Origin: Polytrichum commune
Taxonomy: Eukaryota > Streptophyta > Polytrichopsida > Polytrichales > Polytrichaceae
Reading direction: 5' to 3'
DNA length: 64,000 nt
NCBI GenBank assembly: GCA_950295325.1
Contig: OX485803.1
Coordinates: 248,001-312,000, forward strand
Shown here: one piece after another, positions 24,361 through 37,803 of the stretch
Layout: each line of letters starts with the position of its first letter
Position numbering within the stretch: the stretch's first letter is position 1
Position numbers and translations under genes: made by a program
The notes under the pieces: generated by a model
Database searches by the model: none
What the model was told of the DNA's origin: nothing
Seen by the model: the letters and a program-made list of their open reading frames with translations, nothing else

Positions 24361-25735
24361 GGAATGAGGCGGCACAACAAGGTACCGCTAATTAAGAGAA
24401 GCACGATGATCATGGCCAGGGAATTGGACATGAGCGTGATGCACTTGGAATTGAGTGCCAAGGGAAAAATTAGCATGGAGGACTAGCAATCATCGAGGAA
24501 CGATGGGCGCAGTGATGGTGATGCCATCCGTGATGTTCGATCGAGAGCACACAAAATCGAGGAAGGTTTGAGAGCGTTGAGCCATTATTAGGAAACCATA
24601 GGTTAAAGAGTGTTCACACGTGTTGAAAGATGAAAGATCAATTGCCGCCTGTAAAGCTAGAAAGCAACAGGTAGTAGAGATTGAAGAACCTAAAATCTAT
24701 AGAATGAAGACACTACTATTGAGAGCGATAGGGAAAATACAAGAAATCTTCACAAGGATTGAGATATTGGAATTCTTGAGCTCCGCGGTGGTGTACAAAC
24801 TTGATAATGCTAGGGAAGGATGTCAAAAGAAGAGACGGCGACCTATGACTGAGCAAACATCACCGCCCCGATAAAGGATTCCAAGGTCTACTCACACAAC
24901 GTTAAGTGGACCCTAGGATCCACACATCCATTACATCCTGAAGCTCAATACCAAATTGAGAGAAAATTTGTGGAAACATCTGGAGAAGGAGATATTTTGT
25001 TGGCCTTTAAAAACAAAGGGACGAAGAATACAACTAACAACCTGGCAAAAGGATCGAGCTTGGATTGAGAGAGGAACTATCACCTTCGACAGGGAAATGT
25101 TATGTCAAGAGGACATCTGGATTCCCGCGACACGGTGGTGCCAAGTGACAATTCATCGAGCCTCGCCAGATTTTTGGTAATAGGTTAATTTTCACAATCA
25201 TATGAGGATTAAAAGCCAACTAAGTACGGAGTGTGGGTGTGATGGATATAGAGGAAAGTGTGGAGGTGAGCAATCAAACCATCTTCGGAAGAATATGATG
25301 AAGAGCAAGAAGAACAGGAGGAGGATCAGGAGGCACAAAATGAAGGGGCAGAAGTGCCCAAGGCCACATTGGAGAAACTCCAAGAAGCCCTCTTGGTGCT
25401 CTCCTCAAAGGCAGCTGGCTGACCTGATCATAACGGATCAAGTAATGCAAGTAGTCACCCCATTGGTTGAAGCCATGCAACATGTGCATGCACAAGCAAA
25501 TGTAAAGGAGGATTTAGCTCCAGAATCAGTGAACTAGCATGACGAAGGGGCGTTGAGAACGCGATCCATTGACGAAAAATAGGGGGCATGCCAAAATGAA
25601 CATTTTGATGTTTGAAACAGGAAAACTACCACCGCTACCTTTTTCCAAATACAGAAGAATGAAGACTTCTCAAGGTACATGAAGAGCTTTGAGGCAATTG
25701 CGGCAACCTACAATGCCAATGACGTGATTGTCTAA
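24361..25735 (+). mobile_element. Possible decayed retroelement gag-like remnant
   Basis: This segment is specific to the left edge of unit 1. It contains purine-rich stretches encoding an acidic Glu/Gln-rich region (around 25290-25420) and, further on, 'EDFSRYMKSFEAIAATYNAND' (about 25650-25725), which feels like a plant retroelement gag-type region. No LTRs or other parts were identified. It is broken and old. The assignment is weak. Confidence 0.25.
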
Positions 25736-25783
25736 ATTTTCTTTCTTGACAGAATTCTGATGGAACACTCTTTTTCAATAGGC

Positions 25784-28700
25784 TCAGAGACAGTTTGCCC
25801 TATCACTATCACTTTCACTTTCAAATTCACTTTCACTTTCATAGAAGATAGCAGAAGCAAGAGAATCACTCCACTCCGTTGCAATGAAAACTGTCTCCTC
25901 CCAAACCTTTGACAACCACTCGGGTAGGTTGCCACTTCCCAGCTTTGTTAAGAAAGGAGTGCGCTCGAGGTTAACCCATCGAAGTTTTTTCAAGTGACTC
26001 AAATCAGGAAGGTGTCCCAAGTCACTCCACTCACAGTTTAAGTACGTCAAGTTTTCCAGCTCCTCTACTCCATGGGTGCGGTTTTGCCAGAACCCTGAAG
26101 TATGGCTAAGGTCCAAGGAAGACAGGTTGCGTAAGGCACTCAAATCTACTATGTATTCGGGATCTTGGGCCCAGTCGAAACAGGAAAGACTAAAGCTGAG
26201 TTCAATCAGTGAATGCAACACACTAATCGTTTGGAGGATTTTGCTGGGGAGAATTGATACAGAAAGGGTTAAGGACTGTAGGTTCTCCAATTTGTCTAGA
26301 TGCTTTAAGATTATCTTTTTAGAAAGGGATATCAATTTCAGTGTTTGCAACTGACAACCTTCACTGCTCTCAAGCTCAAAAACAATCAAACCAGAAGTAT
26401 TGCTACTACAATACCATAGATGGAGGTGCTTCAGTGAGGGCAGGTGCTTCAGTGAGGACAGGTGCTTCAGTGAGTACAAGTGCTGCACCTCAAGGCCAAG
26501 AGTGTCAACACCCGTGACCTTTAGCCACTCGAGTTTTGTAACACTTTTCCAGCCAGTCACAATTGCTCTCGGACACTCTTCCATAATGAAGGATCGCAGG
26601 TTTGGCAAATTTATCAAGTTCACCTATCGGAGAAGCTCCGTACACTGGTAGAGATGTAAGTCTTTGAGTTGCTGATGTTGTACAGATGTCCTAAAAACCA
26701 ATCCACCACCACGACGGCGTGTGAACAGCTCCAGCCCTTCTGATAACCGACGTTGCAGAGATCTTTGCAAATCTCGATGTCCATCATGCCCAATGTGTAG
26801 GTGAATCTGATGTTTGGGGTATTTTCGAATCACACCCAACACAAATTTCTGGTATGCCTTTTTCACTTCAAATTCACTGTCCACATTCGCGAAAATCGCC
26901 ATTGCAAGGGAAGCTTGCTTATGTTCCTTATCAGCTGAATGTCCAATAAACCATGGATTGCAAGTTCCTGCACCTGCCATAGGTTTAGGGTTTAAGGTCA
27001 GGTTTAAATTCAGACTTGTAGACAAATCACAAGCACATAACTGAGAAAATTAGATTGCATACAAGCAACGTGCTCGTGATATGTTAAGAAAAATCAAGAT
27101 ATTTCGAAAATGAGGACAAACCAGATATTGGTATCAGACTCTCCGTGTCGATCTACTCCCTTCGAAAACTAAGTTCACGATTATGACAAGCTAGAAATGT
27201 GATCTGGCTCTTCACAAATTTTGTTCTCTGCCAGACTCTGCTATATGCGAAGGAGCTAGCATGCCTCATCTCCTTGAATCCTTTCAAGCCAGAGTTGTCC
27301 TCAATGACACCTAATTGACGGGTTCGGTTGCATCTTGCTAACCTTGGGTGGCTAGCGTTCAGAGTTATATCTTTATTCGCGTCTTCATATCAAGTGCATG
27401 AAACCACCTTCAAGGATTCAGGTTACCCAGCACGTCGATTTTGGTATCCTCCTGAACTACCAGGTAACACACTGAAGCTCATGAGGTTCTGGCTGTACAC
27501 TAACATACCATGTCAGCCTGAGAACAAACACTTGAAATGAAATTAGAGGTTGTTTAGGAACTTACAGATGCCATTATGTTTATGGGGTCTTCGTCGTGCA
27601 AACTAGCGAGCCATTGGCATACATCTCGTAAGTTATCAGGTATCTCGCAAACAATCAAGTCAAGAAGTACACTCTTCGTTGTCTCTGAAAGCGAGTTGAA
27701 GTATGGAATAGCCTGCATTCAACAACCACCATGGATATTCCATCAGCATGATAAACAGAAGAATACACCAGTACTTTACACACGTGTAGCATTGAAACAA
27801 GCATACAGATGTATAACTACACGATGGTAAGCAATGCCACAAATCACGGTGTTGAATTTCTGCTCCCATAGATGCTTCGATGACCAGTGAACGCCAGATG
27901 ATCGTCACAAACGTTATATTATCAAATGGAGGCGTGGATCGGACCTTGACATGCATAGTTCAAGGGAATTCCTGCTGATGGCTCACAGAGTATGTTTAGG
28001 AGAATCTGTAATGATACAAACTTCATGTTGGAGCCACTGGGAGTTGTGTGGATACGCAATGGTCGTGAAACCAGTCAGAACAGAGTGTAGTAGACCTTGA
28101 CGAAGAAATGGTTCGGAGTGTAAATTAAAATCCAAGATTCTCTTGTGTCATTCTAGCTCGGATAAGAAATGACAAAAAGAACACTTACAACTTGTTCCAG
28201 TGCTCTCCTTTCTCCCAGCTGTTGTGCCTCGTCTTGAATGCCTGTTGATTCGGTAGGAGCAATATCAATCGATGGCGCAGCGATTGTCAATTGATCACTC
28301 TGACCTCGATCCTCTGTCATTACTTGTAAAGTAGCACCACCACCAATTTGTGAATTGTCTGCTTGTAAGTGCCCATGACCTGAGCGAAACCAAACACCAG
28401 TGTCGGCTGTGTGACCAGACAGTGGTTGATAATGGTTCAATTGACTGTGGGTAAGTGGATTGTAAGGAGTGTCAGGGAATGAATTCTGCAGACGTGGATG
28501 GTCAGTACTGTTGGCTTCGTTTTGGGTCGCGGGAGCCTGATTTTGTACATCTGCAAGATTGGTAGCCTGAACATGATAAATCCATGGTTTGAATGTCGTC
28601 GGTACACTTTGACCTTCACTCTGTCTCATTACGACGGCAGGAGCAGCACCACTTCGAAAACCATTCTCTGCTTGTCTGTGGATATTATCTGGGGTAACTT

Positions 28701-29991
28701 CAATACATGCGTCACCTGAGCTACCAAAAGGTGGACTATCATAACTCGTTTGACTGTGGGTAGGAGAGTTGCGACCAGTCCCAGGGGATGCATTCTGCAA
28801 AGCTGGTGATTGATTGTAGGCCTGTGTTTGAGCCGGTGGAGACTGATCTGAGACAACGTGCACACGGCTATGCAATAAACCTGGGGTCTGACAGTTGGGT
28901 TGCTGAGAGCTCACTTGGCATTGGTCGATCATCATGTACCATTCTCTCTTCAATCTTATTGCTAGTTTCAAGCCTCCAACATCGTCATCAAAATCGTTAT
29001 CGGCAAGTTGAGAGTAATCCTTATGGCCTAAAAACTTTTTGATACTTTTGTGGGATTTAAGCATAGTGTCCCATTTCCGTCGAATTTGGTTGCTCGATTT
29101 CACTTGGCCCCGGTCTCCAAACTCAAGCAGAAATCTCTCAGAGATCTCGTCCCAATCAGTACAATTGGCTTTACCCTTGCTACGGCGACCTCCGTTTCCA
29201 AGGCTTCCTTGCTTACACGTGATCAAGAACTCGTTTTCGGCATCAGACCATTCACACCTTAGTCTGTTGTTGCCTCTTGGTCTCTTGTTGCTTCGTGCGG
29301 GGGTTTGTGTCCGAACTCTGTCATTGCCTTGGTCACGGCTACTTGGCTCTGTTCCTTGAGGAGCATGGGCACCCGAGGATTCGACACCTGGACCTGCATT
29401 GTAGAAATTCCAGACAATGTATGATCAGGTACATGGAAAGACATCATTACTATATATTGCTTGAATTATTACTTTGTTATATTGCCTGTCGCTTGTATAA
29501 AACATTGTTTTCTCAATCTGGCATCAGAGGAAGTTACGTATATCAGGCAAACTATGAGGTACTGTCGACCTGATTGACCACAATCCAGCACGCTGGTCCG
29601 CATTAATGTGAGTAAACTTGCACTTATGGGCGTGGCAGTCGGGTACTAAATTGAAACCTTGGGAGAAGAAGTCCAAGCCATTGCAAACATACTACTAATA
29701 ACGATACTTAAAACAGCTTCACCTTCTTTGGGTATCTCACTGGATCAAAATGTAACTCAAATTGCTGGTCGATCATCTTATAGGGAGGGAAGATTTTAGT
29801 TTATGCACGCATCAAGAGCTTGCACAAGAAATCCACTTGGAATGTGACAAAGACTAACCTCCCCCTGGTATTCCGGTATTGAAACCAGCTGGATGGCACT
29901 GAGCTGGACCAATTGGAGCATGCAAAACAGCTGAGGCCACCTGTTGAGGCATGTCAAGATACTGCCCATAAACCGTTGGGGAAGAATCGAT
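25784..29991 (-). pseudogene. Unit 1: trihelix / winged-helix-like / LRR gene, disabled
   Basis: All four exons of the family are present with intact GT-AG borders: exon 1 29859-29991, exon 2 28189-29393, exon 3 27566-27712, exon 4 25784-26973. Exon 2 is open, with the trihelix domain and an 18-nt in-frame insertion just before it (an extra 'RPRGNN'-like segment). Exon 3 is open. Three lesions disable the gene. The start codon position reads ATC at 29989-29991; the next in-frame ATG is 13 codons on. A 4-nt deletion early in exon 4, next to 'WTVNLK', shifts the frame. Farther on, a TAG replaces the GAG in 'LLREVDL'. Transcripts could still make a trihelix protein without LRRs. The LRR exon also carries a three-copy 18-nt repeat absent from its sisters. 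Confidence 0.85.
26426..26479 (-). repeat. 18-nt in-frame tandem repeat in the unit 1 LRR exon
   Basis: Three consecutive copies of an 18-nt unit encode repeated 'SLKHLS/P' hexapeptides. Units 2 and 3 have one such hexapeptide ('SLKYLH'), so this is a local slippage expansion. Confidence 0.85.
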
Positions 29992-30021
29992 GAAGAGATA
30001 CAGAAGGAACGCCCAGGATTA

Positions 30022-31388
30022 GCTGAAGTAAGTCTTGTGGACTCGACTCAATGATTGAAGCAGTCTGGAACAAGTACAATACTGAAACGTAAGGGCGTTA
30101 TACTACAAATTTTATTGCAGATAGTAGAATCCAAGTAGCGTGACACACATCTTCATACATACCCTACAGGATTTTCATATCTTTTCACTGCTACCTCGAC
30201 AGTTAGCAGATGATTCATTCAACATTGATTCCACTCCCAATTAAACCTTTCATGTCTTGCAACTATATAATATAGCATCAAACGAATACAATTACAGCCT
30301 TATGTTTGATGTGATTGAATCAATGTGAAAACGATGTTCACTTTTGGTTTTAGAGTTCTGTGATTCGAAGAAGATTAAACACTTGGATCCTCTACTTCAG
30401 CTCATACAATGTCAATCTTATACAGGCTAAGGCAAGCCATCAATGGAACATCTCTGCAATGAAAGTATAAAAACAGGCAACACTAGTGGGATCTTCAGAA
30501 TGCTCTCCAAATTAAATCGGTCCCTTTGAAGAGCATGTGCGAGCCTGATCAATATGTAACTTAACACAACCTGCTGAGGACTAAGTTACAGTGTAGCACT
30601 CATCACCCAAACTCCACAAAAAAGTGTGCAACCAGACGAAGTAGAATTGTAGGGACACCTTACGAGCTGCTACTTGTAGCTAAAGCAACACATGAACAAA
30701 TTTGAAATACTTACCCACGAGAGTTCCAGAAGTTGTAAACATCGCTTGCACAAATTAGCTGTTGGCGCTTGGCACTCTGTCTACAGGGGATCTACTTGAA
30801 CTGGTGAATCCTGAATTGCTTCAACTTCGAGGACTTGAAGTTGGGGTCTGTTGAAGAGAAGCACGGATGAGGCTCGTTGCCCAATTAGCTGTTGGGTTTT
30901 GGTTTATGAGTGCCTCAGAAATGGTGGGAGACAAGTTGAGGAAGAGATCTCTGAGTCGGTACAGAAAGGAAGTGCTTAAGCTGGGGGCTGGCTGGCTTCA
31001 TATCGGAGGTGGGTCCTCCGTGAAAACTGGGAGAAGCACCTAGCCTACCTTCGCTATCAGAGACAAAAGAAGGGATGGTGATCATAGATGCCATGGATGT
31101 ATCAGAGCTAAGTTACTCTACGGAAACATGTCGGACGAGCACGTAATCTCCTCATATCGGACACTTCATACCGAACTTGAAGTTGAGACAGAAACTGGGT
31201 GCAAACCTAATAACTTAAAGTGAGAAGTGTGCAGAAGAATTACAAGTGCTCCTGAGTCGCTTATGTCAATCATGGTGGGCCTTCTGATGATGTGGAGCTT
31301 GGACCCGCACCCTCATATCAGACACGTCAGGCAGACCTGGCTGCCCACCTGGTACCTATGTGCAATGAACAGGTAGAACCAACAGTTA
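30022..31388 (-). promoter_or_regulatory. Unit 1: leader intron, leader exon and upstream flank
   Basis: A conserved acceptor (TTACTTCAG) ends a leader intron at 30023, and a strong donor (GTGG followed by GTAAGT) ends a non-coding leader exon at 30715. Both sites are kept in units 2 and 3. Upstream, to about 31388, the sequence aligns with the flanks of the other units and presumably holds the promoter; no TATA box can be assigned with confidence. The reading frames in the leader exon are not conserved. Confidence 0.5.
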
Positions 31389-32951
31389 TAGCGTCCCCAC
31401 ACCTGCTGCTGGGGAGGCCAGTCGGCGACTCCCACCACCAGGGTCGAATTTTGAGGTGATTCTAGAGCGACTGGTTGCATCGGTCCTGTCACTCGCTCCT
31501 TTGCTGATGCGTGAGTTCATTTCGTACGCCAAATAATTCTGCATTACTGGATCATTTCGAGCGTAGTTAATTCATTACGTTTTCACCTTCACAATGAATG
31601 AGTTTAAATAGAGGCCACGAATTCATATCCCTCTGTAACTACAGTAAATATGATATTTAGGCAAAGCTTGCTATTTGGAATTACGCAATGCTATATTTAT
31701 TTATTGTACATCTCATATTTTACCAAAAAATGTTAAATTGGTAGTTTGGACATCATAGAACATCGACAACTTTACTTGGTAAAATTTTATTTCATTAGTA
31801 GAAGGATATAGCACTGTGTAAATGCAAATAGTAAGTCACACTAAATATCATATTTTTACTAACTGTCCACGGAGATTTTTTTTGGCATGATTGGTTAAAA
31901 TTCTATTCTTTCCAAGTTCGATTGGTTACATGTTGTGTGAACTTTCGGTTTTCCCTTCAATAATTTGAGGTTTATTCTCTTTATTCCTCTAGAACAATTG
32001 ATAAGTAGGGAATTTGACTTACTTACCTCTTTGGGGTCATGTAACTAATTATTTACATGAAACAAAATTACGAAACAACTTACATTCCTCATCATTTCCT
32101 CTACTCCATATTTGAATTTTTTTGCACACTTGCAAGTAAATATTTATGATCGAATCAGTTATTTTCGCCATTTTCCATATATATCTACCTTAACTCACAG
32201 TTCTCCCGTTGTGGATAAAATATCTTTTTATGCCTATATGTATGTAGAAGATTTAGTATGTTGGGTAGCATTTGCCATCTTTTTCGCCCACACTGACTAG
32301 CCGCAGTGAACAAAGTTCGCATGTTCACTGTTGCCCACCACCAATATGTGTGGGTTAACATATTTACTTAAGGTGGGCAACATGTCTTAACACATACACT
32401 TTTTAGCTTTGCACAAAATTAATGCAAGGTGAGTAGCAAATCCGAATTGTGCCCGTTACGCCAACTTCCTCATAGTTGTCGAAGCTAATATGAATATCTT
32501 ATTCATTATCGAAGTGAATGTTTTCTCTTCCTCCCTTTTTGTTTCATTAGCGCATGTGCCTAAGGTAGGGTACTTAAAGTAAGTAGGTATTAAACAAGAC
32601 TCTTTTTAGTGACACACTCTCTTCTTGTAAGATATGAAACATAAAATTAATGCAAGCATTTTAATTATGGATTTTTTTTTTTTAAATTAACTAATTGTAT
32701 GTTATTGTTGTTTGACATGTTGACATCTTTTGGTTTTTCTTTATTTAGTCTGTATATATTCTATAGATTCCTCAAATATGATCGGTAATTTTGTTGAAGT
32801 CTCGAATTTCAACCTAGTTAATTCTCAAACTCAACCAGTTCATCTGTACCTAACTGCCAATTCTCCCCGAACATAGGCCCACACTTACTGGTGGTAGTGG
32901 ACAGAGTTCGCCTGTTCAATGTTGCCCAACACCAGGTGTGTGGCCGGCCTA
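31389..32951. mobile_element. Element with TTA target duplication, 1563 bp, unit 1 only
   Basis: Unit 2 has an uninterrupted site (ACAGTTAGTTTG at 49711) where unit 1 has this insertion flanked by TTA (31386-31388 and 32952-32954). The GC-rich ends are partly inverted (left CCACACCTGCTGCTGGGG, right reverse-complemented CACACACCTGGTGTTGGG). Inside, two partly duplicated segments carry the motif 'TGTTCACTGTTGCCCACCACC' or a variant, near 32309 and 32909. There is no coding frame. The 3-bp TTA duplication fits PIF/Harbinger, but the termini differ from the other two elements. Confidence 0.6.
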
Positions 32952-33218
32952 TTAGTTTGAAAGATAACTGGCTCAAATTGAAGACTTGACGAAAATTGCC
33001 GGTTCATTTAGAAGAAAATGTGGGAATACTCTATTATTTTATTGAGAAGGCATGAAAGATGTCAACATGTAACTGGTTCACATGAAAAGAATAGGATATC
33101 GATGGATTCTCCCCCAAAAATCTCCCCGGACAATTGCTTATGTGGGCTTTATTTATCAATAATTGCAAGATACCGTAGGCACAGGTATTTCCTCGTGACA
33201 CTACTTATGAATAAGTTT

Positions 33219-33401
33219 CACAACATTATACAGATCTATAACATCGTTTTTGTGGGACTGATAGTATTCCGTGGAATTTTTTATTTTTTATTTTATTTTT
33301 ATTTTTTTCACATTGAGTATGAAATTGGAGAATATCATGGAATATTATATGGAATATTGTTAGTCCCACAAAACATTGTTATGAATTCGAATAATGTTAT
33401 G
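33219..33401. mobile_element. Palindromic MITE, diverged copy, about 183 bp
   Basis: The ends (CACAACATTATACAG on the left, the reverse complement of CATAACATTATTCG on the right) and the inner 'TTTTGTGGGACTGATAGTATTCC' arm, with its inverted partner, match the copies at 41235 and 57266. The centre holds a T-rich expansion. Unit 2 has an empty site near 50170. Confidence 0.7.
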
Positions 33402-33765
33402 TTGTCCTCCCAACTTACTTTTAGTTTATTTAGGGTTTAGGGTTTTAAATACCAAATATTGAAACAATGTGTGTTATGTTATGCATCCTAACAATTGTGT
33501 AATGAAATATTGTCATGGATAATTGAAATCTAGATGAAAAATCACTTAGGAAGTTGTAACAATGTACATCTATAATGCCCAATTTTCTTTAACAAGGAAT
33601 AACAAATAATGTGTTTGGTTTACATATAGAATTGGTGACACTAGATATAATGTTTAGTGCAGCAAGTGGAGGCTCCAACATAGTAGATAGGACCCTGGAT
33701 CGTGCCCTGGATTTGTCATTTTTACACTTTAACAATCTATATCTATGGAATTGTAATGGAGTGTG

Positions 33766-35178
33766 TGTGAGCCCAAAATTTATGCCCACATTGGTTGTTA
33801 ACACTTGTAAGACATTACAAGTGGTGTTTTGGTGATTTATGATTATTCACAAAAATATAAAAAGAATGAAGCTTGAAGAAAGCTTAGTTTGAAGCATTAG
33901 GGTTTTGTGGACTGGATTTAAGTAGGAGAAGGACAAACCTTGGTAAAGTGTGGTAGGTAGAAAGCCAAGGTTAGTTAAATGTTTGAATTAGGATCCTTGT
34001 TGATCATTTGAGGGAGGAAGGCTTAGAAGATAGGATTAGAGCCTACAAAGTAGGAGGAAATCTCGAGGGCTTATCGTGAGCCTTGAGGGTGCTCACCCCC
34101 TCAAACTCACTATATAATCCCTCATTCTTCCCTCACTCATCCTCTCTTTCCTTCGTGCTCCTTGGCACTTCACGTGTTATAAGTGTGGGTGCGTGGGAAG
34201 CAAGATAGGAGCACGTGTGTGTGCATGGATGTAAGGTTAGGAGCCAAGGCTAGTTGGCCTTGAAGAGGGCTTGACCTCTTGTTAGTAATAGTTGGGCGTG
34301 AATGATTTAAAGTTCAATTTATGGCTTTGTTTCAATACTTGGATTTACATTGATTAGCCTTATACTTATGCGGATGTGTAAAGTCTCTTATTGGAGCATT
34401 TAGTTTTGTTGGACTTCATATGAATTTTTGAGAGCCAAAAAACCGAGACTATGTCCAAACTTCCAAAAACTAGTGAAAAAGTGTAGATTCAAAGGGAACA
34501 GCGTAGAATTGTGACCATATACTTTGTGGCAGTAGAAATATTATTGCATATTCATGTAGAGGACTTCATTACCTATCCATGGATACCAAGAACTCATTTT
34601 TTGGACTTCATATGAATTTTTGAGAGCCAAAAAACCGAGACTATGTCCAAACTTCCAAAAACTAGTGACACACTCTTATAGTTTTTGACTTATGATGTTT
34701 AGACTTAAAGTGTTGGATTCATTAGGTAGGAAGGGGTGTGTGTAACTTTTGAATGTATTGGTGATTGAGCATTGAGGTTGAACTTAGTAATGGAATGTGA
34801 AGGCCTGTAAAGGAGAGGCCACCATAAGTTACACAAGTATTTTTTAATACTTAAACTTATGTGCTTCATGGAATCAACAAGCGAAGGTTCGTGCAGTAGT
34901 GTGCAATCAACGGCGAGGACTCGATTCACACGAGGGATATCTTTGAAGGCATGCGTGGCCAAAGCGGCCGGGTGGACTTTAGAGAAATATAAGGATGTGA
35001 CATTACCCGAGATTAAGGAGTGTAAGAAGACATAGTATAGACTTGGCTAAGTTGCGTATATTCCAACGATAGATTGGAATCATACATTGTGTTACAAAGA
35101 GAGAAATCTCTACATGTCATTATAAACTTCTCCATTCGGGCTAGGACGAAATTGAAGGGTGGAGGTTTTTTTGTGACA
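33766..35178. mobile_element. Solo LTR of an LTR retrotransposon, 1413 bp
   Basis: It begins TGTGAG and ends GTGACA (the TG...CA form of LTRs) and is flanked by the 5-bp direct repeat GTGTG (33761-33765 and 35179-35183). Unit 2 has the empty site near 50565, so it inserted after units 1 and 2 separated. A TATA-like CTATATAAT lies near 34110, as expected for an LTR promoter. A 68-bp segment is duplicated inside (34409-34476 and 34601-34668, identical by eye). No internal retroelement region is present. The family cannot be named. Confidence 0.72.
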
Positions 35179-37020
35179 GTGTGGCATGTCACTTGTGGTC
35201 CCACATCTCAAAATCATGAGAATTTATGGAAGGTTGTATGATATTAGTCAATGAACACTTTGTCTCATGCAAGAAGCAAGTGATGACCACGATGGAGCCA
35301 AGATGGGTAACACAAATGAATGCCCCTACCTGATCACAAATTTTAGAATACCCCAACATGTGAAATTTGTATTAATTTGATATACAATTTAGACGTTTCA
35401 ACTTACATGGCATCCAAGTGCATTTTGAAAGACTTAACAAGATAATCAGCATCTAAATCATATTACTCTAATTATTTAAACCCACCAAAAGTGACATGTA
35501 TAGGTGCAATTACCGTAGACAGTATGTTGGATCATATAAAACAAGGTGGATATGCTCAAATGTATGGTTCACCTTAAATGGAATATATAATCTATCTCCA
35601 AATAGAGATTATACAAAATGTAAACTACACTATGTATTCATTTCCTTTTAAGCCACTTTGAACTATGGGCATGGGTTGTGCCCATGAAATATATATGGCC
35701 TTTGAGAAGTCGCCCAAATGCCATACCATAGACTATTGCAAATTGATTTTTTCGTGAGTCATGGACCTTCAATTGTGCTGTAAAGACATGATGTGACAAT
35801 AATGTGATTATGTTGTCAACTGAATGTGTTATTTCATTACCATCGTTTAATACACTGTAATTATCAATTACATGATAAGATGTGATCATTCAAGTGTCAT
35901 GGGATTTCTAAGTGTCATTGTCTTACGGGTTTGTGTTAGACCCACCTCTTTGAGTTGAGCTTGAAGCAAATTCAATTACAACATAAAACATCATCCAATT
36001 CATACCTATGTAGGATTTCATGTATTCAAATTTCATCCATTCAAATTCCCTTTGGTCCCTTAGGCCCTCGAGCTCTAGTGTAAAATGCAATGGGACAAAA
36101 TCTTCTTATTCCACCAATGTGAGGTTTTAGATGTCACAGGCCCTCAAGCCTAATGGAAATTGCCCCTTAGTGTGATCCATGCTATTCATCTTTAACCCAC
36201 AAAATTATCTTACAATCATTGCACAACAACCAAACAAAGTGGCATGGGACACTTCATTTTACATGACAAGTCATGATACCACACTATTCAACCTAGAATC
36301 TCTATCGTAGTGCCACACCAAATCCAATATATAGTGTGCATATGCACATGTGATGCTATAGTGTATTGATTGATTGCTTCCTTGGGGCAAACAAACAAAT
36401 ATAATTGGTGAGAGGCAATACAACTGCGCAAGCACATATAAGAGCTAAGGTAAGTGACTTAAAACAAACAATTTAAGCTCGGCACCACATATCTCATGTG
36501 ATCGATACAAGGTAATTTGCAAATCCAAAGCGTGGCCATAACCATTTTCCTCATATTCTAAATATCTTATCCATTATCAAAGTTAGATTCTCTTTCTTGA
36601 TAACATCTACTTCTAATAATATATCATACCACTCCTACTTATATTCAATGTTTGAATTATTAATGGACATTAAGCGCAATATTTGATATTTAACACACAC
36701 ACACATACACACACACACACATCTTTCTAATGTCCGTTCTTAGATACCCACCTAACTACACACCAATCAATGCATGTGTCCAATGAATACAAGTAACCAA
36801 ATTAGGCATGTTGACCTTGTGTTTGCTCTAGTAATCGAAGGTCCATACATTTTAGAGTCTAAACCTAAGGTGAACAAATGCTTTAGTAATCTAAGGTCTC
36901 TACTTATTTGTTTGTTACTTTTATTGATTGAACACCCATATTTGAGTGGTATGTGGCTAGGTGTGGCTCCAAGAACAAATACCAACAATACATGTGTTTA
37001 AAAGATTATGAACTAGAGTA

Positions 37021-37803
37021 GAGGCGCCCATAACCAATCGAGAGAAGTATAAGGTGGTGCAAATTACCCCCTTGTAGGAAGATAGAATCACGAGGATTGC
37101 AATTTTTTGAGACTTTGGTTCCTCAAATTATATAATTAATGTGAAATTTTGAAGCCAAAAGTTGGCCGGGACATAATATGAATGTCTATAGTTTGCCATA
37201 ACCAATCAATTTAACCGTTCATTCCTCCTCACTTCAACATCCAAACCAGGGACATGTGTCATGACACTATTGGTTCCGCCTTTATTGAAATCTAGTCCTA
37301 GCCTAATGAAAATTAAGGCACCCTATAGGTTCCCAATGGGGTCCTAATCAGGAATAGGTACTTCGACTATATGTGCTCCAAACACAACAACCATTCTAGG
37401 TTCAATGGTCAACATAATTGGTGGAATCTATAGTAGGGGCACCTATCCTCAATAAGGACCCCATCGGCAATCTATAGGATAATGTAGTTTCAATTTGGTT
37501 GGGACTCAATTTCGATCAAATTGGAACCGATAGTACCATAACACATGTCCAAGGTTTTGAGTGCTAAAGTGAGGAGGAATGAGCGGTTTAGAGGAGCGGT
37601 TCTAGACATTGGGAATACGTTTGGGCCAACTTTTGGCTTCAAAACTTTGTAGTAATCTCAATGCAAGTTATATAATTACCAAAAACATTGCAATCCTCCT
37701 TATTTCAATCTTCCTACATATATGGGAATAATTTGCATTGCCTTATACTTCTCCGCACCACACCTAACACAAAATCTCTTAAGTGGACGGTTATGGGCGC
37801 CTC
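37021..37803. mobile_element. Long-TIR MITE, 783 bp, copy in unit 1
   Basis: The inverted repeats begin GAGGCGCCCATAACC and pair, with gaps, for about 200 bp on each side, through 'GAAGCCAAAAGTTGGCC'. The terminal flanks read AGTA and TACT, so a TA target duplication is possible. There is no coding frame. The same element occupies the same place in unit 2 (52249-53051), so it predates that duplication. Confidence 0.75.

Noticed and set aside
33018-33440. Plus-strand frame of 140 residues in R-B
   Set aside because: It runs through the palindromic MITE, and the sister copy in unit 2 has no equivalent frame.
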